Positions 36,501 to 48,027 of a stretch of 64,000 nt of DNA are shown piece after piece. Below the pieces are notes generated by a model. The model worked only from the letters and a program-made list of their open reading frames with translations, had not been told where the DNA came from and ran no database searches. Position 1 is the stretch's first letter; every line of letters starts with the position of its first letter. Source of the stretch: an uncultured Pseudomonadota bacterium (lineage in GTDB: Bacteria; Pseudomonadota; Alphaproteobacteria; RF32; CAG-239); the NCBI GenBank assembly GCA_902788365.1, contig CADAJN010000007.1:1-64000 (forward strand). Reading direction: 5' to 3'. The translations under genes were made by a program, and so were the position numbers.

Positions 36501-37754
36501 TTAAGAATTTTGCCGTAACCAGTTAAATATTTTAGCAATTTTACCGCCATCACTTGATGCGCGGCTGATAATCTTTTTCGGTTTGCGTTCAATATTATTG
36601 GTTTCAAACAACAGCATACCGAGAGCTGTTGAAAAAATCGGATTATTGCTCAAATGTTCCGGCATATCCGGAATATTGCGTGGCCCACCCAAACGCACTT
36701 GTTTATCCAAAATCAGATTGGCAACCGTGCGCATGCCGGTTAATTGACTGCCGCCGCCGGTCAGCACCACGCGATGATTACGCTGATTTTTCAATCCGTG
36801 AGCGTCCAGTTTCTTATTAACCAGTTCAAAAATTTCCTCCACACGAGGAGCAATAATTTTAATTAAATCAGAACGATGCAGTTGGCGAATAGAGCTGTCA
36901 TCTTCTTCCCCCAGCGGATAAACATTTATCGGTTCATATTCATCATGCGATACTCCAAATGCGCAACCGCTGCATATTTTTAAGCTTTCGGCGTGATCAA
37001 ATGAAGTTGTTAAACCTTGTGTGATATCGCGTGTAATATTTATACCCCCCACCGGAATGGTTGAAAATGCAATCGGATATCCGTTTTTAAATGTTGCAAT
37101 ACTGGTTGTGCCACCACCGATATCAACGATTGTTGCCCCATATTCACGCTCATCGTCCACCAAGCAAGCCAGCCCAGAAGCATAAGCCGTCAGCACTTTA
37201 TTTTCCACTTCCAAATGCGCTGCATCAACCACCGAAACCAAGTTACGATATAGATTATTCGGATACATTCCGAGCAAAAAGTCAACTGAAAGTTCTTCGC
37301 CATATATATTCATCGGATCTTTCACCGCTTCGCCGCCATCTATTTTATAATTGGTCGGAAAACAGTGGATTAACTCATTATTTTCAACATTGATTTTATT
37401 TAAGCCGCGCTCACGCACTTTGGTGATATCTGTTTCACTCACCGGCTTATTACGTTTAAGCGGAATTGAAGCTTGACGCAATGTGCTTTGTGTTTTATCG
37501 CCGGAAACATTTATAATCACGCTTGTTAACCGTTCATCGGCTTCCTGTTCGGCTGCCTCTACCGCATTGCACACCGACATAAATGCTTGATTAACATCAG
37601 TGATAATACCGTTACGAATCCCCTTAGAGGCATAGTATCCATAGCCGGCGATTTTGATTTTTTTATCTTTGCTCACATGGGCAATTACGCAACATACCTT
37701 TGAAGAGCCTATATCCAAAGCGGCAATAATATTCCGATTCACTTTATACCTCAA
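36501..37754 (-). CDS. ftsA: Cell division protein FtsA
   Basis: A 417-residue actin-family protein that tethers FtsZ to the membrane. The N-terminal ALDIGSSKVCCVI is phosphate loop 1; ATIVDIGGGTTSIA and VLTGGGSQLTG are the later nucleotide motifs. The final segment (KIAKIFNWLRQN) is the amphipathic membrane-targeting helix. It is 3 bp from ftsQ. Confidence 0.97.
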   Translation of the reverse strand: MRYKVNRNIIAALDIGSSKVCCVIAHVSKDKKIKIAGYGYYASKGIRNGIITDVNQAFMSVCNAVEAAEQEADERLTSVIINVSGDKTQSTLRQASIPLKRNKPVSETDITKVRERGLNKINVENNELIHCFPTNYKIDGGEAVKDPMNIYGEELSVDFLLGMYPNNLYRNLVSVVDAAHLEVENKVLTAYASGLACLVDDEREYGATIVDIGGGTTSIATFKNGYPIAFSTIPVGGINITRDITQGLTTSFDHAESLKICSGCAFGVSHDEYEPINVYPLGEEDDSSIRQLHRSDLIKIIAPRVEEIFELVNKKLDAHGLKNQRNHRVVLTGGGSQLTGMRTVANLILDKQVRLGGPRNIPDMPEHLSNNPIFSTALGMLLFETNNIERKPKKIISRASSDGGKIAKIFNWLRQNS

Positions 37755-37757
37755 ACG

Positions 37758-38546
37758 TCAATTGTTTTTAATTTTCACGATTACTTTGTTTTTTAATCTT
37801 AAATCAATGAAAGTTAATTTACGTTTAAGAATCCCTTTTGTTTTATCTAATTTTACCAATTTATGCCAAGCATCTGCCACATCTTGCTCCGGCATTTTAA
37901 CCACAACACCTTGTTCCACATCGTCAAAAATCAGATTCCAGCGACGTTTTGAAATAAAATTAGCTGCTTTCAAACGCGCAAATAGCTCTTTATCCTTACT
38001 GACAATGCGCAACAATTCGTTAATATGTGCCGGTGCATCTTCGCCGATAATTTGCAACACTCCTTGCGGCGGCACATAATCTGCCGGAATAATTTCCCCG
38101 TCCTCATCAATCGGATAAAATTCGTTTTTATATTGCCAAATTGAACGCACTTGTTTTTCACTGATGCAAATATGTAAAATATTCGGGAAATAATGCCGGC
38201 TGACGCTCACATTCTTTACCCATGGCAGCATTTTGACCTGTTTTTTAATCTCAGCCAAATCAATTTGCAAAATATTGTCACCACGCTTAACACCGATTGC
38301 CTGCAAAACCTCCGCCAAAGTGGTTTTATCACGTCCTTCCAGTGTCACATCATCAAGTCCCCAACCGGCATGCGCCGTCTGTTCATAAATTTCCGATAAC
38401 AGCGAATCTATTTGCCGACCGACCAAATTGTGCCGCACCGTAATAATCCCCATCGTCATCAGCCAAATCAGCCCCAAAATCAAGACATTACCCAGCAAGC
38501 GATACGGCCACAAAACCGGCTCATATATTTTACCCTCAATGACCAT
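37758..38546 (-). CDS. ftsQ: Cell division protein FtsQ
   Basis: A bitopic protein of the divisome (about 262 residues) with one membrane helix near residues 20-40. The periplasmic POTRA domain (GVKRGDNILQIDLAEIKKQVKMLPWVKNVSVSR) and a beta domain follow. The ATG at 38546 has GGGG about 10 bp upstream; an earlier in-frame start at 38570 is possible. It overlaps murB. ddl, which usually lies between murB and ftsQ, is absent here. Confidence 0.93.
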   Translation of the reverse strand: MVIEGKIYEPVLWPYRLLGNVLILGLIWLMTMGIITVRHNLVGRQIDSLLSEIYEQTAHAGWGLDDVTLEGRDKTTLAEVLQAIGVKRGDNILQIDLAEIKKQVKMLPWVKNVSVSRHYFPNILHICISEKQVRSIWQYKNEFYPIDEDGEIIPADYVPPQGVLQIIGEDAPAHINELLRIVSKDKELFARLKAANFISKRRWNLIFDDVEQGVVVKMPEQDVADAWHKLVKLDKTKGILKRKLTFIDLRLKNKVIVKIKNN

Positions 38547-39447
38547 TACTGTCTTTCCCCACGCGCTCAACTTCCCATTCTAAAATAACATCATATTTTT
38601 GCTTAACGGCAGCAATTATCTTTTCGCCCAATTCTTCAATCTGTGATGCGGTAGCCGTGCCATCATTTTCCAAAAAATTACAATGTTGTGATGACATCCG
38701 CACACCGCCGATTTTTACCTCGGCCATACCGGCATTTTTAATAAGCTCCCACGCACGCATACCTGCCGGATTCTTAAAAGTAGAACCGGCAGTTCTAATT
38801 CCTTGCGGCTGGTGTGTTTTGCGATATTCGTCATTTTGTTTGATTTTTTCTTCTATCTGCGCCGTTTCCGCCAACTGACCTTGCAGGCACAATTCCAATA
38901 TAATCCAGTCGGCCGGAAACTCACTGTGACGATAGGCAAAATGAAAATCCTCGGCTGGCACTTGCAAAATATCTCCGACACCATTCATTACTTTAGCTGA
39001 AATCAACACATCGGATAAAGCTGTTCCAAAGCAACCGGCATTTGAACGCACGGCACCGCCCAAACTTCCGGGAATTGAGCATAAAAATTCCAATCCTCCC
39101 AAACCGTGTGCCGGCAAAATCTGTTTTAACAGCCGATTTTGCATACCGGCACCGCAGTAAATTTTTTGCCCGTCAATCCGCCATTGTTGGAAATTCTTAT
39201 TTTCCAATTTAATAACCGCACCATTGATACCGCCGTCACGCACCAACAAATTAGAGCCGCTACCCAACACGAAAGCCGGCATATTTTGCGGCTTGTTTTG
39301 CAAAAAATATTGTAAATCGTCAATATCGGCCGGCAAATACATTACTTCAGCCGGTCCACCGACATTGAGCCATGTATATTTTTTAAGCGGCTCGTCAAAT
39401 TTATAGTCGCCGCGCACTTGAGGCAAATGTTTGATTGTTTTATTCAT
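38536..39447 (-). CDS. murB: UDP-N-acetylenolpyruvoylglucosamine reductase
   Basis: A 303-residue FAD enzyme that reduces UDP-GlcNAc-enolpyruvate to UDP-MurNAc. The FAD-binding half contains VLGSGSNLLVRDGG and SIPGSLGGAVRSNAGCFG. The C-terminal half contains RTAGSTFKNP with the catalytic serine and the Glu-containing end. It overlaps ftsW by 4 bp. The usual murG and murC are not between ftsW and murB. Confidence 0.97.
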   Translation of the reverse strand: MNKTIKHLPQVRGDYKFDEPLKKYTWLNVGGPAEVMYLPADIDDLQYFLQNKPQNMPAFVLGSGSNLLVRDGGINGAVIKLENKNFQQWRIDGQKIYCGAGMQNRLLKQILPAHGLGGLEFLCSIPGSLGGAVRSNAGCFGTALSDVLISAKVMNGVGDILQVPAEDFHFAYRHSEFPADWIILELCLQGQLAETAQIEEKIKQNDEYRKTHQPQGIRTAGSTFKNPAGMRAWELIKNAGMAEVKIGGVRMSSQHCNFLENDGTATASQIEELGEKIIAAVKQKYDVILEWEVERVGKDSNGH

Positions 39448-40574
39448 AGCGCATCCTTATCCTCCGAGGCCGTATTTTTACGCGTTACCGCCAATAACAT
39501 ACCCACTTCAATTGCACATCCCAAAAGCGAAGATCCGCCATAAGAAATAAACGGCAACGTCATACCTTTGGTCGGAATAATATGCAGTGAAGATGCCATA
39601 TTTACAAATGCCTGAATACCAAGCGCCGCTGCCAAACCAACCTCGGCATACATCACAAACAAATTACTTTCTTTTAAGGCCAAACGCAATGCCCGCACTA
39701 TAATCACAGCAAACAGCAAAATAATAATTAAACACAGCCACACGCCATATTCTTCTCCGGCCACGGCAAAAACAAAGTCGGTATGAGCATCCGGAATATG
39801 CAGTTTTACCGTGCCTTCGCCCGGCCCTTTACCGACCAAATTACCGTTTTGAAATGCCTCCATGGCTCGGTTAATCTGATAACTGGTTTCATCGCTACCA
39901 TATAAAAATTGGTCCACGCGCGCATGCACATGCGGAAAGATAAAATAAGAAGAAATCAACAATACAATACCGGCCAAAGCAGCAATAACAACCAGCATCA
40001 TCGGCAAACCGGCCAAAAACAGTTGCAAACCAAACACTACAGTAAACAGCATAGTCATTCCGAGATCCGGCTGCAACAGTAACAGCAAAGCCACAATACC
40101 GAATAGTCCGGCAGAAATCAGCATACCCGGAAAATAATCATACTTTTTGCCCATATCCAACAACCATGCCGTTACAATAATAAAAATCGGTTTCATAAAT
40201 TCCGAGGCCTGCAACGAAAAACCGCCGATACTCATCCAACGCCGCGCACCTTTGGTCTCAAAGCCGAAAAACAACGTTAAAAACATCAATCCGGCAATGA
40301 TAACAAATCCGATTAAAGAAGCACGCCGAATCGTTTTAAGCTTAAACATTGAAAGAGTTAAAATTGCCGCAATGGAAACCACCACATAAACCACCTGTTT
40401 GCGCACAAACCAAAAATCATCAACCCCGATGGTGCGTGCCACAGCCGGACTGGCCGTTAAGTCTAAAACAATTCCGATGGCCAGCAAAGCCAAAGCCATT
40501 AACAAAATAACTTTATCAACAGTCCACCACCATTTTACAAAAATATTATCACTTTGCCGCGAAAAACCAACCAT
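39444..40574 (-). CDS. ftsW: Septal glycan polymerase FtsW
   Basis: A 376-residue polytopic SEDS protein of about ten membrane helices that polymerises septal peptidoglycan with its partner class b PBP. Conserved parts are the GFETKGARRW segment, LQPDLGM, AGEEYGVWLC and PTKGMTLPFISYGGSS. The cluster position between mraY and murB is a contracted version of the usual order, with murD and murG-murC missing from this locus. Confidence 0.96.
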   Translation of the reverse strand: MVGFSRQSDNIFVKWWWTVDKVILLMALALLAIGIVLDLTASPAVARTIGVDDFWFVRKQVVYVVVSIAAILTLSMFKLKTIRRASLIGFVIIAGLMFLTLFFGFETKGARRWMSIGGFSLQASEFMKPIFIIVTAWLLDMGKKYDYFPGMLISAGLFGIVALLLLLQPDLGMTMLFTVVFGLQLFLAGLPMMLVVIAALAGIVLLISSYFIFPHVHARVDQFLYGSDETSYQINRAMEAFQNGNLVGKGPGEGTVKLHIPDAHTDFVFAVAGEEYGVWLCLIIILLFAVIIVRALRLALKESNLFVMYAEVGLAAALGIQAFVNMASSLHIIPTKGMTLPFISYGGSSLLGCAIEVGMLLAVTRKNTASEDKDAL

Positions 40575-40589
40575 CTTTCCACCCTTATA

Positions 40590-41873
40590 TCAGAACAACA
40601 ACAGTATTCCTAAACCAACTAAAAACAAAGCTGTTAACCAAAAACTGAAAACCACTTTTTTCTCACTCCAACCCAATTGTTCAAAGTGATGATGTATCGG
40701 TGCCATTTTGAAAAAGCGCTTGCCTGTCTTTTTAAAATAAAGCACCTGAATCATTACCGAAAGCGTTTCAGCCACAAACACGCCGCCGACAACCGCCAAT
40801 ATAATCTCACTTTTTGTCATAATTGCAATGGCACCTAAAACCGCTCCTAACGCCAAAGAGCCTGTATCACCCATAAAAACGCGCGCTTTAGGTTTATTAA
40901 AATATAAAAAGCCCAGGCACGAACCGACAAGCGCGGCACAAACCACCGCCACTTCTCCGCTGCGCGGAATATAAAACAAATTGAAATCCACCGCATGATT
41001 TAATGAACAAAAATATGCCACCACACCAAAGAATGCAAATGCCATGATCAGCAGTCCCGAAGCCAAGCCATCCAGACCGTCGCTCAAATTAACCGCATTT
41101 GAAGCGCCGGAAATCACAACAACCGCAAACGGGATATAAAGCCATGACAGATTGAGCACCATACGGCGTAAATAAGTCAAATTCAAATGGTCTTCTTTCA
41201 GCATACTCCAAAAATCAAAATTTTGCCCTAAATGCGTGGCCTTATACGCAATCACTAAGCCCATAATCAGCACAAACAACATCATCGGCAGCATAATTGC
41301 CGCAAACAAAAACCTCTTGCCTTTATTGAGCGCCGTTTTTAACATCACTGCACTTATAAAAATCAGCGGAATTCCCAAAATAAAGAATAAAACAACAATA
41401 TTTTTCACACTCGGTAACGCCAATACCGTATTGATTCCGCGCGGTGTTGCCGAAGTAATAATGCTGGCGGCCACCAATGCCGTTAAAAATTGGAAAAACA
41501 GTTTCATGCGCGCCGTCATGGCGTTAGATGTTTGTTTTTTGACCTTCCAATAATCATCAACGAAACCGGTTGCGCCATACATAATCAAAATCAGCAAACA
41601 CACCCAAACAAAGTGATATTTCAAATTGCAAAACAGCAAAACAGACAAGATTGAAGTGCCTAAAATAAGCAATCCACCCATTGTCGGCGTGCCTTTTTTG
41701 GTTTGCAAATGGCTTTGCGGCCCATCTTCACGAATCGGTTGTCCGTTATGCTGATGTCGGTGTAAATAATTTATCAGCGGCGCACCAAAAATCAAACTTA
41801 GCACTAAAGACACACCAAAAGCCAACGCGGCGCGCACCGCAATTGTCCACCCGAAATCAAGCAAAACAAACAT
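40590..41873 (-). CDS. mraY: Phospho-MurNAc-pentapeptide transferase MraY, with an insertion
   Basis: A 427-residue polytopic enzyme that makes lipid I. Conserved motifs include TKKGTPTMGG, FVDDYWKV, SNAVNLSDGLDGLASG and the HHHFE motif near the end. It is about 65 residues longer than E. coli MraY; the excess is an insertion (about residues 175-240) with a hydrophobic pair and a charged stretch, between the TM4 and TM5 regions. Extended MraY forms exist in other groups such as Bacteroidetes. Confidence 0.95.
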   Translation of the reverse strand: MFVLLDFGWTIAVRAALAFGVSLVLSLIFGAPLINYLHRHQHNGQPIREDGPQSHLQTKKGTPTMGGLLILGTSILSVLLFCNLKYHFVWVCLLILIMYGATGFVDDYWKVKKQTSNAMTARMKLFFQFLTALVAASIITSATPRGINTVLALPSVKNIVVLFFILGIPLIFISAVMLKTALNKGKRFLFAAIMLPMMLFVLIMGLVIAYKATHLGQNFDFWSMLKEDHLNLTYLRRMVLNLSWLYIPFAVVVISGASNAVNLSDGLDGLASGLLIMAFAFFGVVAYFCSLNHAVDFNLFYIPRSGEVAVVCAALVGSCLGFLYFNKPKARVFMGDTGSLALGAVLGAIAIMTKSEIILAVVGGVFVAETLSVMIQVLYFKKTGKRFFKMAPIHHHFEQLGWSEKKVVFSFWLTALFLVGLGILLLF

Positions 41874-42013
41874 ATCCGTCTCCTAAAATTAATGACATTA
41901 GTGTAGATGCAATATCTAAAATAAATCTTAAAAAAATGCAGATTTTACTTTTAAATTTACGAGAATTTTACTATTATTTGATTAAATGAAAGATATTATT
42001 GAAAGGGCAAATC

Positions 42014-42820
42014 ATGAAAAAATTACTTTGGCTTACATGCGCATCTTTTTTGCTTGGCACTTTCGGCGCCTCTAACACTTTTGCAGCAGATGAAGATTTT
42101 TTCGGTATCAGTGAAGACACCGACGAATTTGGCATCAGCGCGCCGTTAAATACAACTGCCAAATCTTTGGCAAATGTTGATAACAACGCTGTTTTGTCTT
42201 CCTTTTTGCGCAGCAAAATACCAGCCTCAGCCGCTCGTAATATTGAAAAAGCCGAAAAAATTTTTTGTTATAATGTTGCTTATGCCAATCCCAATGAAGA
42301 CAGTTATTTAATTGACGATATGGCCGTTACCGGTTCGTGTGGCGAATTATCCGACACCGGTCGTCAGCTGTTTCAAGAAACACTATGGAACAACACCTCG
42401 GCATTTTCCAATAATTTGGATAATTGTAATATTGCACCTAAAATTGTTTTGCGCTATGTTTACGGACCGGATCATACCGATGTGTTATTATCTTATCCTT
42501 GTCCGGCAGTCATATTTTTTCATGGACGGGATATTGTTACCATCAATGCCGCTCCGGCACAGCAAATTTTGGAGCAAATTACCACCGCTTATGCCAACTT
42601 AAGCGAAAAATACCTCTCCCCGGCTCTGATGAAGCAAATGGTCGGCAACGGCCAAGTTACCACTCAAGACCAAAAAGAAATGGTGCGCCGTATGAACACT
42701 ACCGAAACTGCGCGTAAAAAATGGAGCACTGCGCCGCAGAAAACTTCCGCACCACAAAATACCGAAAATAAATTGCCAGAAGCAAAACCGGCAGCTAAAG
42801 GTTGGAATAAATTAAAATAA
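42014..42820 (+). CDS. Secreted protein of unknown function
   Basis: A 268-residue protein with a signal peptide (MKKLLWLTCASFLLGTFGAS...FAA). The acidic stretch DEDFFGISEDTDEFGIS follows, then a region with paired cysteines (FCYNV, GSCGEL, NCNIA, YPCPA) suggesting disulphides, and a Pro/Lys-rich tail. No family is recognised. The ATG at 42014 is preferred over a TTG at 41999. It is divergent from mraY and lies ahead of the atp operon. Confidence 0.7.
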   Translation: MKKLLWLTCASFLLGTFGASNTFAADEDFFGISEDTDEFGISAPLNTTAKSLANVDNNAVLSSFLRSKIPASAARNIEKAEKIFCYNVAYANPNEDSYLIDDMAVTGSCGELSDTGRQLFQETLWNNTSAFSNNLDNCNIAPKIVLRYVYGPDHTDVLLSYPCPAVIFFHGRDIVTINAAPAQQILEQITTAYANLSEKYLSPALMKQMVGNGQVTTQDQKEMVRRMNTTETARKKWSTAPQKTSAPQNTENKLPEAKPAAKGWNKLK

Positions 42821-42926
42821 TTTTTCCATAAAATCTTGTTAATTGTTCATTCTGCCTCTTGCCTTATGCAAGAGAATCGTATATCTATAGTTATATTTTG
42901 TAATTTAGATTTCGGCAGAAAATAAA

Positions 42927-43481
42927 GTGAAAACAGTTTCAAAAATAAAAAGCGCTCTTTTATATGCACAAGCTTTGTATGACGGCGCCGAGCGCACCAA
43001 AGAAGCTCAGCTTGCATATACCGATGCCCAGCATTTACAGGCCTTATCGGCAGAAGATTTGGCGTTGTTAGAACATTTAAATACCCCTTTAGGGCAAATG
43101 AGCGATAAACTAAGCATTATAGACGCACTCGCTCAAAAAATGTCTTTATGCAACAGTGTGCGAAATACCCTTAAAATTTTAACGCAAAACCGCAAACTGA
43201 ATCTGTTATCTCTGATTATGGCGCAATTTATTGTCCTATATCAGCAAAAACACGATATTGCCGAGGTTGAAGTGCGCACCGTTATGGCGCTGAGCGAATC
43301 TCAGGACCGATTATTAAAAGAAAAATTATCGGCTCTTTTGCATAAAAAAATTTTGGTTAATTATGTAATTGATGCCCACATTATCGGCGGATTGGTTATT
43401 CGCTACGGCACCAATTTTATTGATAATTCCATTCAACACAAATTGAATGCGTTGAATCAACTTATGAAAGGAATCAAATAG
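42927..43481 (+). CDS. atpH: F1 ATP synthase delta subunit
   Basis: A 184-residue peripheral stalk subunit connecting F1 to the b subunits. The family pattern is seen in AQALYDGA near the start and the C-terminal LVNYVIDAHIIGGLVIRYGTNFIDNSIQHKL. The start codon is GTG at 42927. It is the first gene of atpHAGDC; the Fo genes are not in the window, as usual for alphaproteobacteria, which keep them in a separate operon. Confidence 0.95.
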   Translation: MKTVSKIKSALLYAQALYDGAERTKEAQLAYTDAQHLQALSAEDLALLEHLNTPLGQMSDKLSIIDALAQKMSLCNSVRNTLKILTQNRKLNLLSLIMAQFIVLYQQKHDIAEVEVRTVMALSESQDRLLKEKLSALLHKKILVNYVIDAHIIGGLVIRYGTNFIDNSIQHKLNALNQLMKGIK

Positions 43482-45035
43482 ATGTCTGTTAAAGCAGATG
43501 AAATATCTTCTATTTTAAAAGAAAAAATTGCTGATTTTGACTTGTCAACAGATATGGCCGAAGTCGGCAAAGTGCTTTCCGTAGGTGACGGAATTGCACG
43601 TGTTTTCGGCCTTGATAAAGTTCAGCTTAATGAAATGGTTGAATTTGAAAACGGCATTAAAGGTATGGCGCTCAATTTGGAAGAAGACAGCGTCAGCGTG
43701 GTGTTGTTCGGCTCTGATGAGGGCATTAAAGAAGGAGATATTGTTAAACGCACGGGGCAAATCGTCAGTGTCCCGACCGGCAAAGGTTTGCTCGGTCGTG
43801 TGGTTGATGCTTTAGGTAACCCGATTGACGGTATGGGACCGATAAAGGCTGAAAGTCAAAGTTATGCCGAAAAGAAAGCACCGGGCATTATTCCGAGACG
43901 CAGTGTGCATGAACCGGTGCAAACCGGCTTAAAGATTATTGATTCCCTCATTCCGATCGGTCGCGGTCAACGCGAACTGATTATCGGTGATCGTCAAACC
44001 GGTAAAACATCAATCATTATAGATACCATCATCAATCAAAAACGCACCAATGATGCGGCAAAAAATGATTCGGAAAAACTGTTTTGCATTTATGTAGCTG
44101 TCGGACAAAAGCGTTCATCTGTGGCACAAGTGGTTAAAACTTTGCGTGATTTCGGCGCGATGGATTATACCATTGTGGTGGCGGCCACCGCATCCGAAGC
44201 GGCACCGTTGCAATTTTTAGCGCCTTATGCCGGCACGGCAATGGGTGAATATTTCCGTGACAACGGCATGCACGCGGTTATTTTCTATGACGACTTGTCC
44301 AAACAAGCCGTGGCTTACCGACAAATGTCGCTTTTGATTCGCCGTCCACCGGGGCGTGAAGCTTATCCGGGTGACGTATTCTATTTACACTCACGTTTAT
44401 TGGAACGCGCCGCAAAAATGAATGAGAAAAACGGTTCCGGTTCTTTAACCGCCATGCCGGTGATTGAAACGCAAGCCGGCGACGTTTCGGCTTATATTCC
44501 GACCAACGTCATTTCCATTACCGATGGTCAAATTTTCTTGGAAACGGCTCTGTTTTACCAAGGTATCAGACCGGCGGTAAATGTCGGTATTTCCGTATCG
44601 CGTGTAGGTTCGGCGGCACAAATTAAAGCCATGAAACAGGTTTCCGGTTCCATGAAATTAGACTTGGCACAATACCGCGAAATGGCTGCCTTTGCTCAGT
44701 TTTCGTCCGATTTGGATAAATCAACACAACAATTATTGGATAAAGGTGCCAAATTAACCGAACTGTTGAAACAGCCGGTGCATCAGCCAATGGCCACCGA
44801 AGAAGAAGTGGTTTCCATTTTCTCAGGGGTGCATGGATTTTTGACCAAATTAAGCGTTGCAGAAGTCAAAGATTTTGAACAAGCCGGTTTAGCTCAGTTG
44901 CGCGCCAGCCATCCGGAATATTTGGCCGAAATTCGTGAAAAACGCGTCATTTCGCCGGAATTAGATACAAAGTTACGCGCTTTTTATGAGAAGTTTGTGG
45001 AATATTACCTTAAAAACAAAGAAAAGGCAGCATAA
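43482..45035 (+). CDS. atpA: F1 ATP synthase alpha subunit
   Basis: A 517-residue subunit carrying the non-catalytic nucleotide sites. Walker A is GDRQTGKTS and the segment [44 protein letters not shown] is near-invariant. It abuts atpH and atpG directly. Confidence 0.99.
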   Translation: MSVKADEISSILKEKIADFDLSTDMAEVGKVLSVGDGIARVFGLDKVQLNEMVEFENGIKGMALNLEEDSVSVVLFGSDEGIKEGDIVKRTGQIVSVPTGKGLLGRVVDALGNPIDGMGPIKAESQSYAEKKAPGIIPRRSVHEPVQTGLKIIDSLIPIGRGQRELIIGDRQTGKTSIIIDTIINQKRTNDAAKNDSEKLFCIYVAVGQKRSSVAQVVKTLRDFGAMDYTIVVAATASEAAPLQFLAPYAGTAMGEYFRDNGMHAVIFYDDLSKQAVAYRQMSLLIRRPPGREAYPGDVFYLHSRLLERAAKMNEKNGSGSLTAMPVIETQAGDVSAYIPTNVISITDGQIFLETALFYQGIRPAVNVGISVSRVGSAAQIKAMKQVSGSMKLDLAQYREMAAFAQFSSDLDKSTQQLLDKGAKLTELLKQPVHQPMATEEEVVSIFSGVHGFLTKLSVAEVKDFEQAGLAQLRASHPEYLAEIREKRVISPELDTKLRAFYEKFVEYYLKNKEKAA

Positions 45036-45965
45036 ATGGCCGGATTGAAAGAACTCAGAACCCGCATAGAAGCCATTAAGTCAACGCAAAAAATTACGTC
45101 GGCGATGAAAATGGTGGCGGCCTCGCGTTTGCGCCGCGTGCAGATTTTGGTAGATAAAAATCAGGGATATACGGAAAATTTGCGCCGCTCAGCGTTGCGT
45201 GTTAAAACCGAAATTGAGGCCGAAGAAAAAGCCAAAAATGTTAAGTTCATGCGCCCTGTTTTACTGGCTGAGAAGAAAAACCCGCAAAAATATTTGCTTT
45301 GCGTATTATCTTCCGACCGCGGCCTGTGCGGTGCCTATAACGGCAATGTAGCTAAATGCGCAATAAATCGTATTCAAGCGTTGCTAAAAGCCGGAAAAAT
45401 CGTAAACGTTCGCTGTTATGGTAAAAAAGCTTACACCATTTTGCGTCGTCGCTTTGCATCAACCGACATCAATATTGAGCGTGTGGATATCAACTTTCAT
45501 GATGTTACCTATGCCAAGGCCGGCGCCAAATTAGCCAGCCGCATTTTAAAAGAATTTGTCGGCAAGCAATTTGATGTATGCGAATTTGTTTACGCGCGTT
45601 TTATTTCCGCCATCAGTCGCAACTTTGTATGCGAGCAGGTTTGTCCTCTGGATTTAAACACCGAGCATCTCAGTGCCGAAGAGCTTAACCAAATCAATCG
45701 TGCCGGCGATGCTTTTTACGATTATTTGCCGGATAAATTAACCCTCTTAACCAATATTCTGCCGATTTTATTTTATGACAATGTATTTAAGGTTGTTGTT
45801 AATTCGGCAGCCAGTGAACATGGTGCGCGCATGAGCTCAATGGACAGCGCTACCCGTAACGCCAAAAAAATGATCAGTGAGCTTACTTTGAAATATAACA
45901 GTTTACGCCAGTCGGCCATTACCACGGAATTGATAGAAATTATCGCCGGCGCCGAAGCAATTTAA
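45036..45965 (+). CDS. atpG: F1 ATP synthase gamma subunit
   Basis: A 309-residue central stalk subunit. The N-terminal coiled coil (LKELRTRIEAIKSTQKITSAMKMVAASRLRR) and the C-terminal SEHGARMSSMDSATRNAKKMI ... RQSAITTELIEIIAGAEA are typical. SSDRGLCGAYN is also present. Confidence 0.98.
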   Translation: MAGLKELRTRIEAIKSTQKITSAMKMVAASRLRRVQILVDKNQGYTENLRRSALRVKTEIEAEEKAKNVKFMRPVLLAEKKNPQKYLLCVLSSDRGLCGAYNGNVAKCAINRIQALLKAGKIVNVRCYGKKAYTILRRRFASTDINIERVDINFHDVTYAKAGAKLASRILKEFVGKQFDVCEFVYARFISAISRNFVCEQVCPLDLNTEHLSAEELNQINRAGDAFYDYLPDKLTLLTNILPILFYDNVFKVVVNSAASEHGARMSSMDSATRNAKKMISELTLKYNSLRQSAITTELIEIIAGAEAI

Positions 45966-47428
<1,463 letters not shown>

Positions 47429-47429
<1 letters not shown>

Positions 47430-47797
47430 TGGCTGAAAATATTACTTTGCAAATATGGACTCCGGAGCGCACGGCTTTCAATCAAAAAGTTTACCGAGTC
47501 GTTTTACCGACAGGTAAGACAACCCTGACCGTGATTGAAGACCGCGCCCCAACTTCAATGATGATTTACGCCGGTGTAATGCAAATTTTAAACCCTGACG
47601 ACTCGATCAAAGATTGGTATTTCATTGATAAAGGAGTCGCTGATATTGCACAAAACATGTGCCGAATTTCTACCGCGCATTTGTTGCATCATTCACAAAT
47701 CACCATTGATAAGGCATTGGAATTAAAGGAAAAAGAACCGGAAAATGCGGTTTTTTACAATATGATTGTGCTATATTTGCAAGCATTTGCCGGTTAA
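47429..47797 (+). CDS. atpC: F1 ATP synthase epsilon subunit
   Basis: A 122-residue subunit with the N-terminal beta sandwich (LQIWTPERTAFNQKVYRVVLPT, then an APTSMMIYAGVM region) and a short C-terminal helical part. It is shorter and more divergent than E. coli AtpC, so the call rests partly on position after atpD. A terminator follows. Confidence 0.85.
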
Positions 47798-47818
47798 ATT
47801 CAGCTCTGATTTTTTATA

Positions 47819-47844
47819 GCCTCCGTTTCTGCGGAGGCTTTTTT
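47819..47844 (+). terminator. Terminator of the atp operon
   Basis: GCCTCCG/CGGAGGC followed by six T. Confidence 0.85.
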
Positions 47845-47935
47845 AATGGTTATTCAGAATAAAGCTAAAAATTATTTTATTCGTCTAACTCTATGAATCT
47901 GAGTGTTATTTTTCGCTCATACACAATAAATAAAA

Positions 47936-47951
47936 ATACTATATATTGTTT
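47936..47951. promoter_or_regulatory. NrdR box 1
   Basis: ATACTATATATTGTTT fits the NrdR consensus (acaCwAtATaTwGtgt). It lies 31 bp centre-to-centre from box 2, the three-helical-turn spacing known for tandem NrdR boxes. NrdR is the ATP/dATP-sensing repressor of ribonucleotide reductase genes. Confidence 0.7.
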
Positions 47952-47966
47952 ATTTACTTTTTATTA

Positions 47967-47982
47967 ACACTATATATAGTAT
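47967..47982. promoter_or_regulatory. NrdR box 2
   Basis: ACACTATATATAGTAT matches the NrdR consensus closely. Together with box 1 it probably overlaps the promoter of the NrdD-like gene at 48028. Confidence 0.78.
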
Positions 47983-48027
47983 ATTTTTAGTTAATGACAC
48001 AACAATAAAAATTTAAGGAGAAACACT

